Source: Trichaptum fuscoviolaceum
Taxonomy: Eukaryota > Basidiomycota > Agaricomycetes > Hymenochaetales > Trichaptaceae
Length of the DNA stretch: 64,000 bases
NCBI GenBank assembly: GCA_910574455.1
Contig: CAJSYZ010000007.1
Location: 2,301,773-2,365,772 of the forward strand
Reading direction: 5' to 3'
Positions 12,625 to 24,669 of the stretch are shown here, piece by piece. A program made the translations under genes and the position numbers. The notes below the pieces were generated by a model. The model was not told where the DNA came from. It did not search any database and worked only from the letters and a program-made list of their open reading frames with translations. Position 1 is the stretch's first letter. Each line of letters begins with the position of its first letter.

Positions 12625-14571
12625 ATGTCGAGCAAACCGGAAGTCCCAGGACGAATAGGAAACTGGATCTTGGAGGAACGCCTTGGTTCAGGGTATTCAG
12701 GTTCGTCCACAACGCCTGCCTGATAATATGCACCGGGCATGCGCTCAGTTTAGCTTCACAGGCTCAATCTGGCGAGCAATCAATCCTTACACTGGCCAAA
12801 CGGCGGCTCTCAAACTTCAGGATGTCGAACACGAATGCCCAACCAACCGTTATGAAAGATACTTCTACCCATCTCTACAAGGAGGCCTAGGGATGCCCAC
12901 GCTGTGGGCGTCAGGCGTTGAGGGTCAATTCGACTACCTGGTCATTGATCTGTTGGGTGCAAGTCTGGACAACCTTTATCGACAAAATAATAGAAGTATG
13001 GATCTTCGAAGCACGTTGTGCATAGCAATGCAAGTCGTACGTTCCGATGCAGTACTTGTTTGCAGAGCAGCCTTGTAATGAACGTTTTATCAGATATCTC
13101 GCCTTGAGTTCATGCATCACCGAGGAATACTTCATCGAGGTAGATATCAGGCTTTATGTCCCGTTCCCCGAGTCCCAGGGCTCACGTTTATCTCGATGAT
13201 AGATATTCAACTTGGAAATTGTGTCATAGGGCTGCCACCCAACGAGAAACTGATCTACATGATTGACTTCGGATTCTCGAAACGGTACATTGACCCAGAG
13301 ACACACACCCATATCCCTAACAGTCGTGCGAAGCGAGACTTCATTGGTAACTATTGGTTCAGCTCCGTAAACGTCCATTGTAGAGGGAAAGGTATTTCAA
13401 TCCATCATGCCTTAACACGAGAGCACCCTAACACATTGCTTTATTCTAGTTCCATCGCGGAGAGATGATATGGAAGCACTCGCTCTTATGCTCATCCATC
13501 TCCTGACACCTGGCGGCCTTCCGTGGACGCGGAATGGCGTCCCTCAAGATGACGAAGAGCATGATCTATTAATCGACGAGAAGCTGCAGGCTCGTCCGGA
13601 CGATCTTTGCCGCGGGCTCCCTCCAGTTTTCGAAGAGTTTCTGCGCTATTGTCGCCGGCTGAAGTTCTTTGACCAGCCCAACTACGCATTCTGGCGCAAT
13701 GAATTCTCAGAAGTTGCACAAGAGCATGGTTTTGTAGAGCAGAATGGCTCTGTGAGCGATGCGTTCCATTGGCCACCACGGCCATGCGTGGTGAGTATCC
13801 TTAATGCAGCACAAGCTTGCACTCTATTGACTAAGGTGTTCCCCACAGTTACCTTTACATGACAGCACAAAGAAGATAGCAAAACAAAGAGATGTGCAAG
13901 AATTTGCAGTGGAGGACGTGCTTGCTGAGCTTGCGAAGCTTAACCTCGGCGAAAAGAAACCCTCAAGCACGGAAAAGCAGCAGCAAGACCGGAAAACAGA
14001 GCAATCACGGGAACCGAGCAAAGTCACATTACCGACGATCGACGTGATCGTCATCAGCAGCGATGAGGAGAGCGTCCCTACTTCGTCGTCGCAGAAACGG
14101 GGCGGACAACAATTCGGACGATATTCCAAAGCGATTGCAATTAAGGAACTCGCAGACCAAGCCCGCGCTGCTGTCACGAATAAGGAGCTCGCCGGAGTCT
14201 TGCGTCGCTTCATTGAGCTCTTCCGCGCCAATCGCTCAAAAGTCGTGACTAAGGAGGCTTTTGACTTCCTAACTGTGCTTCATCGACAACTGGACGACCC
14301 TTCAATCTTTATATCCTCGTCTGAAGAGGGTTCACAAAGTTCCGACAAGTCAAATACACGACCTAAGCTGCCAGCTCTCAATAAGGGGGGCGCGACAGTG
14401 AAGATTCTCTATCAGAGGCTTATCACCGACCAGTCGAGGCTTAGCAAAAGGCAGCTGGCCGTCACAATTACGGACTTCGGCGAAGCAGTTCGTGGTACGA
14501 GCGGTAAACTTCTCTCCAAAGACGGATTTGCGTTCCTGGCTGAAGTGGAAACAAGGTTGAGACAATTATAG
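12625..14571 (+). CDS. casein kinase 1-like protein with altered catalytic loop and SUMO-interaction-like motif
   Basis: Six exons (12625-12700, 12762-13036, 13094-13139, 13203-13391, 13450-13790, 13849-14571) give 549 aa. Residues ~10-300 are a CK1-family kinase domain: GNWILEERLGSGYSGSIW, ALK lysine, IDLLGASLDNL, MIDFGFSKRYIDP, and the CK1 hallmark SRRDDMEAL. At the exon 3/4 junction the catalytic loop reads HRDIQLGN; CK1 enzymes normally have HRDIKP(E/G/D)N, so the loop lysine is Gln and the proline Leu. The activation segment (NYWFSSVNVHCRGK) also departs from the usual RYASINTH pattern. The C-terminal 240 aa contain IDVIVISSDEE, a textbook SUMO-interaction-like hydrophobic-acidic patch, and two related segments (IFISSSEEGSQSSD). 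Possibly weak or pseudokinase activity; function unknown. Confidence 0.8.
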
Positions 14572-14815
14572 TCAGATTTACCTTCTCATATTTATTGGAT
14601 TATATACTTGATGTTGCATAAATCGACCGGACAGTGTACCATAATAGATAGTTCTCATATTCGCATGGACATGATTTTTTCTTCTCTTGATGTGGCATCT
14701 TCTCCCCTAAAAACTGCCCAGTATTCGACTATTCCAGACGATCCAAATCCATGAATAAGATAAACCAATGTGTATGTACAGAGTAGCGAGAATAAAATCA
14801 ACAATAAGTATGGGG

Positions 14816-16236
14816 TCATTGTTTCGTAACGAATTCCGCCTTATACCACTGTTCGCCGTAGGGGATATCCGCATGAATTAGCAAGGGCAATCAAACAGAT
14901 ATTCGAGTAACACTTACATCACACATCTTCTTGACACCCTCAACCACCCCGACGTCCGGTTCGTAACCCAGCACTAAACGTGCCTTTTCAATGTTGTGCC
15001 AGCGAGTAGCGCAGCTGAAAGTAACCCTGAAGCGAGTAAATGTTGGTTCTTTTCCTAGCAGCCAGCTCCACCCCTCCGCAAGTGTTGCGAGAACACTGCC
15101 TAGTGATTTTGGAATCCGGAAAGTCTTCCTGTCTAAGGGATCGCCCATCTCGTGCCATACAGCGCGCATGAAGTCCCAGAAGTACGTGGGTTCGCCGTTC
15201 GTGATAAAGAAAACTTGGCCGTCGACACGGTACGGATCGCTTTCGACCTGTTCGATGTGAGCCTCGTTTAGTTGATCGAAGCGTGTGCGGACGACTGGTC
15301 GTGGCTCGTATGATATCTCTTCCCTGAACGAAGCCTCAAGTTCGCCGGCGTTTTCTGGAGGCTCTACTGCGGGTCCAATAGGGCGGGCTGTCGACGTAGG
15401 AACGCGGCGTACACCAGTTGACAGATCGATTGTCTGTAGGGGCTGGGTTTTGCGTTCTTCAAGATCTTCACGGGGTTTTGATAATCTGTCTGCCGCGAGC
15501 AAGTGCGCCTTCGCTACATTCGTAACATATGTCCAGTCAAACAGATTCGTGTTATCGCCAATTTGGAAGTGAGTCTGCTTGTTGTAGAATACTTGCATGA
15601 GACCATGCATGACCTGCCGATCTCCCGGGCTACGAAAAGTAAGACGAGGTAGAAACTGAGGAAATAATCCGTAACATACCCGAAAATACCTGCGGGTCTT
15701 AGAGCAACCGTTTTAAGACCACCTTTTCCATTAGCCTCCAGAACGAGCTCCTCCGCCTTAGATTTCGATTCGTTGTAAGCATCCAGAGGTGTTTCCGGGA
15801 AGGGTAGTCGCTCGTCAACGTCGATGACGTCCTGACCGTTGAAAATCACACCTGCGCTGCTGGTGAAGACAAGTTTCTTCACATGATGAGCAACAGCTGC
15901 TGCTATTACGGCTTTCGTCCCCTCAACGTTGACCTTCCAGTATATAGCAGGGTCTAAGCCATGGGGAGGAGAAGCGGTATGGATTATGCAAGTCGCACCA
16001 CTCTGTAACATTCTGGTGAGCCTGAGACAATAACAAGTGAGTTAGCAGCTTACTTTTCGTAAAGCATCCTCGACCTGACTCTGTACAGATATATCCGCAG
16101 TATAGAATGGCACGTCGTGATATCTCTGGACGACGTCTAAGATAGAAACAGTGTCACCGCGTTTTAAGAGTGCTTCGACGATATGACGACCTAGAAACCC
16201 GCTTCCTCCGATGACAATGTAAATTTCCCGGTCCAT
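14816..16236 (-). CDS. ERG26: sterol-4-alpha-carboxylate 3-dehydrogenase (decarboxylating)
   Basis: Ergosterol pathway enzyme of the ER that oxidises and decarboxylates 4-carboxysterols together with Erg25/Erg27/Erg28. Four exons (16236-16054, 16002-15680, 15629-14918, 14848-14816) give 416 aa. Signs: N-terminal Rossmann motif VIGGSGFLGRHIVEALLKRG, the short-chain dehydrogenase catalytic YNESKSKAE (YxxxK), SSAGV segment, LRPAGIFGPGDRQ, and FDWTYVTNVAKAHLLAADRL, all characteristic of 3-beta-HSD/Erg26. The last exon encodes only ten residues plus the stop. There is an insertion of about 60 aa, rich in Pro/Glu, around residues 225-285 that shorter family members lack. Divergent from the Borealin-like gene. 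Confidence 0.9.
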
Positions 16237-16473
16237 TTTTCAGCTACTAATGTCGTATAAGATAGCGAGAGGAAGCAACAGAGTCGGGGACAGAAATGAC
16301 CCAAAAGTCCCAAATACTCGTTGAATTGCTTGAAAGTCATTCGATGTGCAGAAATGGTAACCAGGGCCCACAATACGGACAAACAATGCTCGCGCCGTAC
16401 GGCACGCGTTGTTCGGTCACGCCCTCGACGCCCCGAAGACACCACCTCCGACACGAGCTCGACATTCAACGCG
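16237..16473. promoter_or_regulatory. bidirectional promoter ERG26 / Borealin-like
   Basis: 237 bp separate the two start codons (16236 on - and 16474 on +), so both promoters and 5' leaders must fit here. CG-rich near the + start; no TATA box is obvious. Confidence 0.5.
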
Positions 16474-17752
16474 ATGGACACGCCCTTAAAGTCGCTTAGG
16501 TTAGACCAGCGGCGGAAGTATACCACAGAAGAAAAGCAACAATTACTACGAAATTTGGAACTCGAAGGTAAGCCTTGGTTGCTAAACCTGCTCTGATTTT
16601 GTCGAACTGACGCGAAACTCGATAGTGGCGCATAGGACGCGTCAATTTGAGGAATCACTTGCGCAAATTCTCGAGAACTTCAAGAACCACCATGAGGGCC
16701 AGGTTCTACGCGTGCCGAAGCTCGTTCGGAATATCACCATGGCCGAATTCGCGGACAAGTACAATGGTGACATCAATGAATGTCTGCGTGGTTTACAAAG
16801 GGAGAGGCAAGGCGGAGAGTCGTCTTTGGCAGACCTAGAAATGCGAAAACGAAAGTGGAGGTTACTGGATGAATCTGTTGGGCCAGATCACGCAGAATCA
16901 TCTCGAGCCCCAAAACAAGGTTCGTGTCAAACATCATAAATAAGTCACTTTGCTAACTTTTTTATGTACAGCCCGTGTTGTCTCTTCCCCGTCTAAGATT
17001 GACCCGTCAAAACTACAGAAACTTCGTGCCGGCAAACCTCCTGGAAGTGTACGCCGCTCTCTCCTACCCTGTCACTTGTGTCGTGCTGACTTTGTCATAA
17101 GGCTCGGACATCTCGCCATCCTCATGCTGCCTTTGCCCCAAGTAGTCCTCTAAAACCTACAAGCCTCCGACCCCCATCACCCTCCAAACCTTCAACGCGG
17201 CCGCCTACTTCTAAGGAGTTCCGACCATTGTTGCCCAAAACACCTGCTTATCCCCGCGCCCCGAGAATGGATGAGAGTTTAATGAGCGTCAATGGAAGTC
17301 CCCTAGCAAACCCATTTCAGCAAGGGTTTGCAGCAGTACCAGAGGAAGGAGGCGAAGACGGTGCTACTCAAACTCTTCGACGATCGCGAAGTATTGTCAT
17401 TCGACGAGGTGCCTCAATGGCCCTTGGTTCCTCGCAACCTCCAGGATCTCACTCACGCGTTCCTTCACAATCATCCACGACAAGAAGTGAACGGTCTTCA
17501 TCACATGCGACTCATTCCAGTACCGACTCCTTCTCGTCCATTCCTGCGTCCGAGAATGTGATACTAGCTCATCCCAGTGCCTTCATGCGAGTTCCAACAA
17601 AAGACGGTCTTGTTTTAGAGTTCGATCCTTTGTCGACATCCCCGGACGAACTAGATGCTCTTGAAGGGATAACAGATAGTGCGAAGAAGCAAGCAAAGGA
17701 AGACATGACTCGCTTGGTACAGGCAGCTCTAGCTCGGTGGAAATTGTCCTAG
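16474..17752 (+). CDS. NBL1: Borealin/Nbl1-like chromosomal passenger complex subunit
   Basis: Four exons (16474-16567, 16626-16919, 16972-17048, 17102-17752) give 371 aa. Residues ~8-80 match the Nbl1/Borealin N-terminal pattern: helical, EEKQQLLRNLELEVAHRTRQ, then LRVPKLVRNITMAEFADKY, the segment that in Borealin packs with Survivin and INCENP. The middle is a basic Pro/Ser-rich disordered region with many SP/TP sites, as expected of a Cdk/Aurora target. The last ~60 aa (EFDPLSTSPDELDALEGI, then an amphipathic helix to the stop) could be the dimerisation segment. Expected role: targeting Aurora B to centromeres and midzone. Orthology rests on the N-terminal pattern only. Confidence 0.7.
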
Positions 17753-17926
17753 CATAGTGCTCAATCCTTCCGGTCTTCGATATTTGCCCTTTCTTTCCTG
17801 CATATTCTGTAGCATAATGCTCCTGACATCAATGTCTGCCCATCCATACCACATTGTATAATTTATCGTACAACTGCATCCACTGTATTCATTGTACGTC
17901 GCAACATAGCATAGCACATTCTACAT

Positions 17927-20900
17927 TCAATTTGCGAGTTCTATCAATGCTGCTCTGCATATAGTACTTCCCTTGTTCCGAATTTTCACTAGTGGTAGTG
18001 ACGTTGGTCTTCCGAGACTTCGTGAACAAGATTCAATTTGCTTGTATGTGAGATACGAGAATGTAAAACCCACCGATGGCATTGTTCCTTCAGATTCACA
18101 TAATTGCTCAACGAGACAGAGCCTATTCCTTGTCCTCGACCGATGGACAATGAATAGCGACCACTTGTAACATACCCAATGATGAGATTCTGTGTACAAG
18201 CTTCTTGCCCTAACTGTAGCAATCGTTCTTGGATTAGTATCCTAAACATTAGATACAACGATGACATACCTCTTCTTCAGATACACCCTTCTCCTCATTC
18301 TCAATCAAATCTCGCCACCTCTTTGCTTCCTCGTCTGGCACGGAGTAAATGATGGCGTTATCTTCAGGCGATCCTGAACAAGGGATATCTACTTTCACTT
18401 GAACTAAAGCTGACTTCAACAGGTCGTCTTCAGATGTAGACAAAGTACCCCATCCCCTTTTACCTCGCCACTCGTTGAGCTTCGCTAAAAGATCTTTCGC
18501 AGGCCGAGACGAGTGTGACAGATAATTAACGGCCTCCTTTACTGCCGCACCACGTAATAGCCAAGGTACTAGAGAAGTCGGCTTCGACTCTGCAACATCC
18601 ACATCCATAACGTCGTCACGTTGAGTGGGCAGTGAGTCCTCATCTTTAGCATTTGCAGATTTGAGACCAAGAACCCCATCCCAGTCGGGTTTCCAAGGGC
18701 TATGGGTCCCAAGTTTTGTCCACGACGATCGTTTAGCAGGTGGTTTCTTTTCCCACACCTCCTTTTCCTTGGCTCCGACATCGTTCCAGAATATGTCGTG
18801 TCCACTCGTACATGGGTAGTCTCGGGGAAAGAAGGCGCATCCTGCTTCGAAAAACTGTGATTCCTTCTCCCGTTGGCCGCCCACCCGGGTTCCAGTGTGA
18901 GTCAGCGAAGAGAAAAAAGGCATTCCCCAGCCTTTGGGTATGATCAATGTCCATCCGTGAAGGGGCCTTGAGTTCAACTTCGAGTGGGGATCTGATGCCT
19001 CCAGCACCTCAACGGAAGTCTGGATCAGGAGGACTGGAATACGGTCGTCTTGTCGTAAGGGATTTAAGTTCGAGCCAGGAACAAGATTCTATAATTCGTT
19101 AGAGTTGACTTAATAAATCTGGATAAATTGCTGCTGTATTACCTTTGATTTGCGCTCGTCGATGTCTTTCTTCTTGAACCTCGGTTTTGACAGTTTATCT
19201 CTAGCAGCTTCATCCCACAAATCAGACCGGGCAAGTTTGGCAGTCGGCCAAAGTCCACTCGGTAACTGAGTATTTGGAAGATCTTTATTTTCGCCAATTT
19301 TGGTATTCTTTGGAGGAAATCTGTTAAATCTTCGTCAGATTATCGGAAACATCGGGGTTATTTTGCCTACTCTAGTCTTGGATCCAAGACCATGAAACCA
19401 ACGGCCATCCCGCGAGGTGCAGACCCAGCTGTCTGAAGCTGTCCTAAAGAGGACCAAAACTAGATGTCATTTTATATCTAAAGTATCAAAGGCAACAGGT
19501 CGACAACGAACCTCCGTGAATTCTGGTCTATCGTCATGTTTTATCGGCTTTAATGCCCCATGTATGACTTGACTTGACTTTGGACCGATCAGCTGAAACA
19601 CATTGAACTGATCCCTTAAATCTGCAACCTCTATCTCCACAGAATTCTTTCCGGTATCATTCGCGTCACGTAGATACATCTGCACGACATACTTGAGCTC
19701 TGTTAATACGTCTTCGTATATCAAAGGGTGACATCGTATCCACAGAGCACGAGTCGATGTTTGAGCTTGCGCTGCGGCGGTTTTGCCTAGCTTAAGGCCA
19801 TTCTTTGCGGCCAAATTACCGCTCCCCTGCGAGGGCCGTTCGTGTATGGGACGCCAGAGGATATCGACTGGTCCGACAAGATTGAATGGATATGCCTTCG
19901 TTTTATACATATGGGTTCTACAAACTCGAGAACCAGACGTGTACCTGGATAGTATTCAGCAACGTGTATATCAAACACTCGGGATGAGACAACCTTGGTG
20001 CCCCCGGGCCCGCGGTCTGAGGGTCGCTGACGTCGTTGAGAAGTCTTTGTAATGCTTCTTCTGGGCCTTTCAACTCAATCACTGCTTCATAAGATACGTC
20101 ATGAAGAATGCAGCCGTGTAGTGAAGCCCGATGCGAGGGCCTAAACGACTTTTCCGTGGGGGTAACTGCCTATGCAAGCAATAAACACGGTGAAAAACAT
20201 GTCAAAGCATGCAGCATACGAGTCGATATCCCCACATATTTTCCATATGCATTCTTTTTGCGTGCCAGAGATGAGTCTCTAACCATGTTTTATCGACTGA
20301 AATTGATTTTAGTGAGGAAATGATGAACGGTAGCAAGTTTATTGCACTCACTTTGCCGCTTGAGAAATGCATCGGTCCGCTTAATTCTCTTCTCATGACC
20401 TGGCTGTGGAGGCTTCTTTCGATTGGTTTTCTTGGGCGCATCCATCTTTATTTCGAACCTGAGATTTTTGGAAGTCTCGAAAGGTATAAAGTGCACGTAC
20501 TTCTGCCCTTGCTTTCTCTCGAAGACGAGCGGGAACACGACGAACATCATGGCTAGCAGCTCTTCGTCGCAGATGCCGAGGTAGAGTTTGCCAAACGCGA
20601 TGAGAGGCTCCTGCCCTAACAGTAAGGTCAATAATTTTCCAACGGAGTGCGTGGTTGTTGGCATACTGTGCACTTTCCATGGCAGTCTGCATTGCGTTGA
20701 TCTCAAACGAGCGCGCCTTCAGAAGCCACATATTAGTCACTCTCAACGCTTTGCAAGTCCGGTTGATTGAAGTTCACCTCAACGAACTTCTCAACGTCTA
20801 TGGTGCTTGGTAAAGCTATCTCTGTGATGAGAGTATGTGGGATGCGATGCATATGAGACGGACGTACATGTGCTTGACTTCGACTTGCTTCCCTCAGCTT

Positions 20901-21036
20901 TTCCTCCCGATGAAGTTGCTGGGGTTGTAAACTGTACGTGGATTGTACGAGCTGCATCTAGACGCTGCTTCTTGCGTTGAGTGCCCGACAAAGGCAGGTT
21001 CAGACTACCTTCATTTGCCTTCCTCTTCTGAGGCAT
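17927..21036 (-). CDS. POP1: ribonuclease P/MRP protein subunit POP1
   Basis: Largest protein subunit of RNase P and RNase MRP (tRNA 5' maturation, rRNA processing). N-terminal POP1 block: FEINAMQTAMESAQ followed by QTLPRHLRRRAASHDVRR, the family signature. Middle POPLD domain: GWTLIIPKGWGMPFFSSL and FPRDYPCTSGHDIFW. C-terminal block: IGYVTSGRYSLSIGRGQGIG and LVKIRNKGSTICRAALIEL, then the stop at 17927. Multi-exon (about nine or ten), roughly 850-900 aa. I chose the ATG at 21036 (MPQKRKANEG); the frame stays open about 420 bp upstream, so an N-terminal extension cannot be excluded. Convergent with the Borealin-like gene (174-bp gap). Confidence 0.85.
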
Positions 21037-21780
21037 TATAGTCCTGCGGCGTTGTTCTGATGTAAGGAGATCCGTTGGGTATTCAGGACTTCTTGCGTAT
21101 GAAGCTTTGTGCTTTGATGATGGGTGTTCACTCTTGAGCGTGGGTGATGACTCGTCGCGTCTCCGGATGTTGAGCTTTTGCTCGGGTGACCGTGACAGAA
21201 CTATGTATCTTTCGCTTCTTTTCGTCGCTCCTCCATCTTGACCCTCAGGCTTGACTTCCACACTGAATTCAGTTTCTAAACTCAACTCATTCGACGACGA
21301 AGACCCAAGTATCCGTGACATATATTTGAGATGCCTGCTCTTAACTGATATAATATTCGCACTGGCAAATGCACGCTGGCAGTTACGACGATAACAACAA
21401 CTTCTCCTTACTTTTGCACGCTGCAGGAACATGTCTGCTGCTCGGATCTCTCGCAACAGATCCCTCCGGGTAAGCAGCGTCGGCTTTCGTAGGGCGTTAT
21501 CATCCTCTGAATCCGAAGATGATATCCATTCATATCTGGGCCTAGAGATGCATAGAAGAGAATGGCGCTGATGGGCTGAACAGACACCGGCGTTGGAAAT
21601 GGGTGGTCATCGAGCGCGCTCGATGACAGACCGGAAAAGGTATCGTCGGCCCAAAGAACATGAACGTCCAGGTGACAATATCGAACTAACCAGTCTATAA
21701 TCTACTTCGAAGTTCCTAAGTGGTAGGATTGGATCATAATCACTTTCATCACGAATATTATACACACAGATCAACAACAA
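21037..21780 (-). other. POP1 upstream region with an open frame of unclear status
   Basis: Between POP1 and the first nuclease gene. The - strand remains open from about 21456 in frame with POP1, and further up a stretch encodes PRYEWISSSDSEDDNALRKP followed by a helical segment and a plausible donor (gtaagg). This may be a 5' exon of POP1, a small separate gene or chance. I cannot name it. Confidence 0.3.
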
Positions 21781-24070
21781 TCAACATACTCTGACCTTGG
21801 CAACTGATGGGTCATGATCACTCGCCCTGTTATTGATATCAGACGCCCAGTTGTTGACATGGATGTGTTCAACCTCAACTCCTCGGTTCGCAATTGCATT
21901 TGAAACGAACAAATGGTCCAACTGCTCGTTGTTGTGATCGAAGACATATGTGTAGCGTTCGACCACTGGAATTCTCGCAACCTCGTCGACTTCGTTGAGG
22001 ATGTTATCGAAGGAAGCGAAAACGGATCGTGCCATGACAAACTCGTTGCAGTCTCCGCCAACGATTATATTTGCGTTCTTGTCTTTCTTGAGGATGGAAC
22101 TGACGAATGCCTGTGGTCGTGCGCGTGTTCAAAGGCATTCGGACAGAAGCGCTCGATTGTGGACTTACGGCAACAGATTCAACTTGGCTCGTCCGTTCCT
22201 GAATCCCAAGGTTCACGGGAGGGCGTGCGTTTCCCTGTGCCGTGGTGCTTCCGTCCTTGGAGATCAGGTGCAAGTTTACGGTAAAGAACCTCTTCCCAGT
22301 GGAACCGGGAAGAATAGACTCCCATACAGCCGCCAGAGGCTTTCGTGAATCTTGCCATGCAGTGTTGTTCGGGTCAATTCTACCGGGGTTAAGACTGTGG
22401 AAGTTGCTCATTTGACCATTCTTCGAAACAAATCGTCGCCGAAACGTACGTTAACCCAAGTTTCCCAGTATGGTCTGCCGTCACTGCCGTTGCTTGCAAG
22501 GACCCTCCTATGGGCGAGTCGCCAGCTAGCTTGAACTTGTCAGCTCGATAGCTGTCCGGAAGGTCAATATTCCTGGAAGACGTTACTCTAGAGCAATGCC
22601 TACAAATACACCTGTCGAATGTTTCCACCAGGTTCTCCGCCTTGATGTGTCAGACGTAAAAAAAACATTTGCTGACTTATCTAAACAACGCACCATCCTG
22701 GTCGTTCACCGGCGGAATCTCGACGAAGCTGTATTGTGCGCCGCCGGAAGCGACGATCGCATTGGCGATAGTCTGCATAGTCAGATTGGCTATTACTGTG
22801 CCATCGTCGGTTGGGCCTGAATTGTCTTGGATCTCTTGCACAAACATGAAGTCCGGGCTGTTTAACTTGGTTGCAATATGTTGCGCCACGGTCGGGAGGG
22901 TAGCAGACGTTGGAGCCATATTGTCGACCTACCCACAAAGTATGCATCGTGACGAAAATATATGCCATGACGAGGAGAAGCACTCACATTGTAGTCTCCG
23001 ATAGTGACTACGCACGGATCTGTGGACGAAGAAGTAATAGTCGTTGCTGGAACGGTGAAGTTTGGAGAGGAGACGATAGTTGGGGCCGTCGTCGGCAGAA
23101 TATAGAAAAATCCGAATCTTTAAAAAGCAAAGTGCCGTTCAAAAAGTGATGAAACTATTCCCTCTGGGACTCACTGGTAAACGATAACACCCGTAATATC
23201 GCTTGTTTTCTGACCAACCGCGACACGAGGGTTTTTTGTTCCGTCTAACGGTGCTCCGACAATGAGGATCTCGGGATTTGCATCCGGAACCCCGTTGGAA
23301 CCTCAAGAGGAGTTAGCTTTCCGAATTCTCAACATTGGACCGCATTTACCAAACGTCATTGTTATTCCACCCCTAGAGTTCTTTCCAGTCACCGGCCAGT
23401 CACCATACACGAAAAATTCCCCAAAGGAGTTCTGGAAATCCGTCACGGTTGGGCTTGGAACTGTAACTAGCTGGCCCTCCAAACTCTCCCAAAAGTCAAG
23501 TCCAAACTTTGAAGGCTGGAGTGTCGGGTTCGCTGTGTCTACTAAGCTTTGATTGTTCGGCACGGACAAGAAGCCATCGGATCCGATATCCAGAGAGGAC
23601 ATTAGTTGAGTGGGTGGCGAGCGGTCCACACCTAGGATTACAGGCGTGATCTCGTTTCCGGACGAGAGCACAACGATGTTACCAGGGCTGTCAAGCTCTG
23701 TACCAAATAAGTTGTCAGGCTCGGAGCTCGATCTGAACTCGGACACTACGCCATTGAGGCTGATTTCATCGCCAACCTGTACTTCATTCTGGATGGTCGA
23801 AGAGGTGGTGAAGACATTCAAACCATTGGACGCTCGAACATCGCTGGATTTCGGACCGGCGATGAAGAATCCATCAGGTCCCTAATTAAACGAAATCAGT
23901 TTGACTTCTATGGATGATATATTTGTCTCGACCTTGGCAGTGACAATGCCAGTGACGTTGCTGACCGACTGTCCTGCAAGGAGGGACTTGAAGTTAACGC
24001 CCTGAATGTCAGTGACAGCCGTCGAGTACACAAGAGCCACATAACTCGCTAGCAAAAGAGTCTTCAACAT
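21781..24070 (-). CDS. secreted endonuclease/exonuclease/phosphatase-fold nuclease, copy 1
   Basis: Starts with a signal peptide (MLKTLLLASYVALVYSTA). The N-terminal half (TDIQGVNFKSLLAGQSV, GPDGFFIAGP) resembles the OB-like accessory region of extracellular nucleases of the ExeM/NucH type. The C-terminal half is a DNase I-like EEP domain: GDYNVDN metal/substrate Asn, QEIQDN catalytic Glu, VNLHLISKDG, GDCNEF Asp/Asn pair, NRASDHDPSV terminal His. About 600 aa over several exons. Predicted role is extracellular nucleic-acid degradation, for nutrition or defence; substrate (DNA or RNA) is not visible. Tandem paralogue of the gene at 24670-26943, same strand. Confidence 0.8.
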
Positions 24071-24669
24071 GCTGGTGTATCCTGTTAAAAGAACAAGACG
24101 CTACCAGAGCGCTGTCTTTCTCGTGCTGCTTTATACTCTAGCTATGCGCCAAGATGCTATTTATACCGCATGCATGTACGTCTGTAACACAAAAATAACC
24201 CGAATATAAGACTCAACTCAGCACGAACCCCACATGGGACCTTGACATGTAACGTGCTCTAGCGATGTTAGAAGCATAGTGAGGTGAGAAGTGTTTTCTG
24301 ATGCTCTCGGTATGGAAGAACAAGGAACCACATCACTGACAAAGGTCTCCCGCCATTAGCGCAGATACCGCACAATCGTAGGCAAAGCACGTTGGCGATG
24401 GCAATTGGTGCAGATCTTTTCGATTTCCAATAACGTGTGGAAGTGGCCGAGGCTAGATCTGCAGTCGATCCTTCTCAGGCACTGGTACGCCGAGCGTGTG
24501 GGACCAGGCTTGTTTCATTCCATTGTCTCAGGCTCCTTCGGGAATACGATTGGAAAAAGGTATGCAATTTCCGAAACTGCACAACGTACAATTATTATAA
24601 AGTACGATATATAACATATTACAAGCTCCATATTACAAGCTTTCGGTTGTCTATGCATGTTTGTTTGTC
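24071..24669. other. intergenic region between tandem nuclease genes
   Basis: Holds the promoter of nuclease copy 1 and the 3' region of copy 2. On the - strand, GTATAAAG at about 24127-24134 and GTATAAATAG at about 24155-24165 lie 60-95 bp upstream of the 24070 start and are plausible TATA boxes. Otherwise no gene. Confidence 0.45.
24155..24165 (-). promoter_or_regulatory. TATA-like element of nuclease copy 1
   Basis: GTATAAATAG on the - strand about 85-95 bp upstream of the predicted ATG. Inferred from position and sequence only. Confidence 0.45.

Noticed and set aside
16191..16658. 155-aa - strand frame across the ERG26/Borealin promoter
   Set aside because: Antisense to Borealin exon 1 and upstream of the ERG26 start; no protein features.
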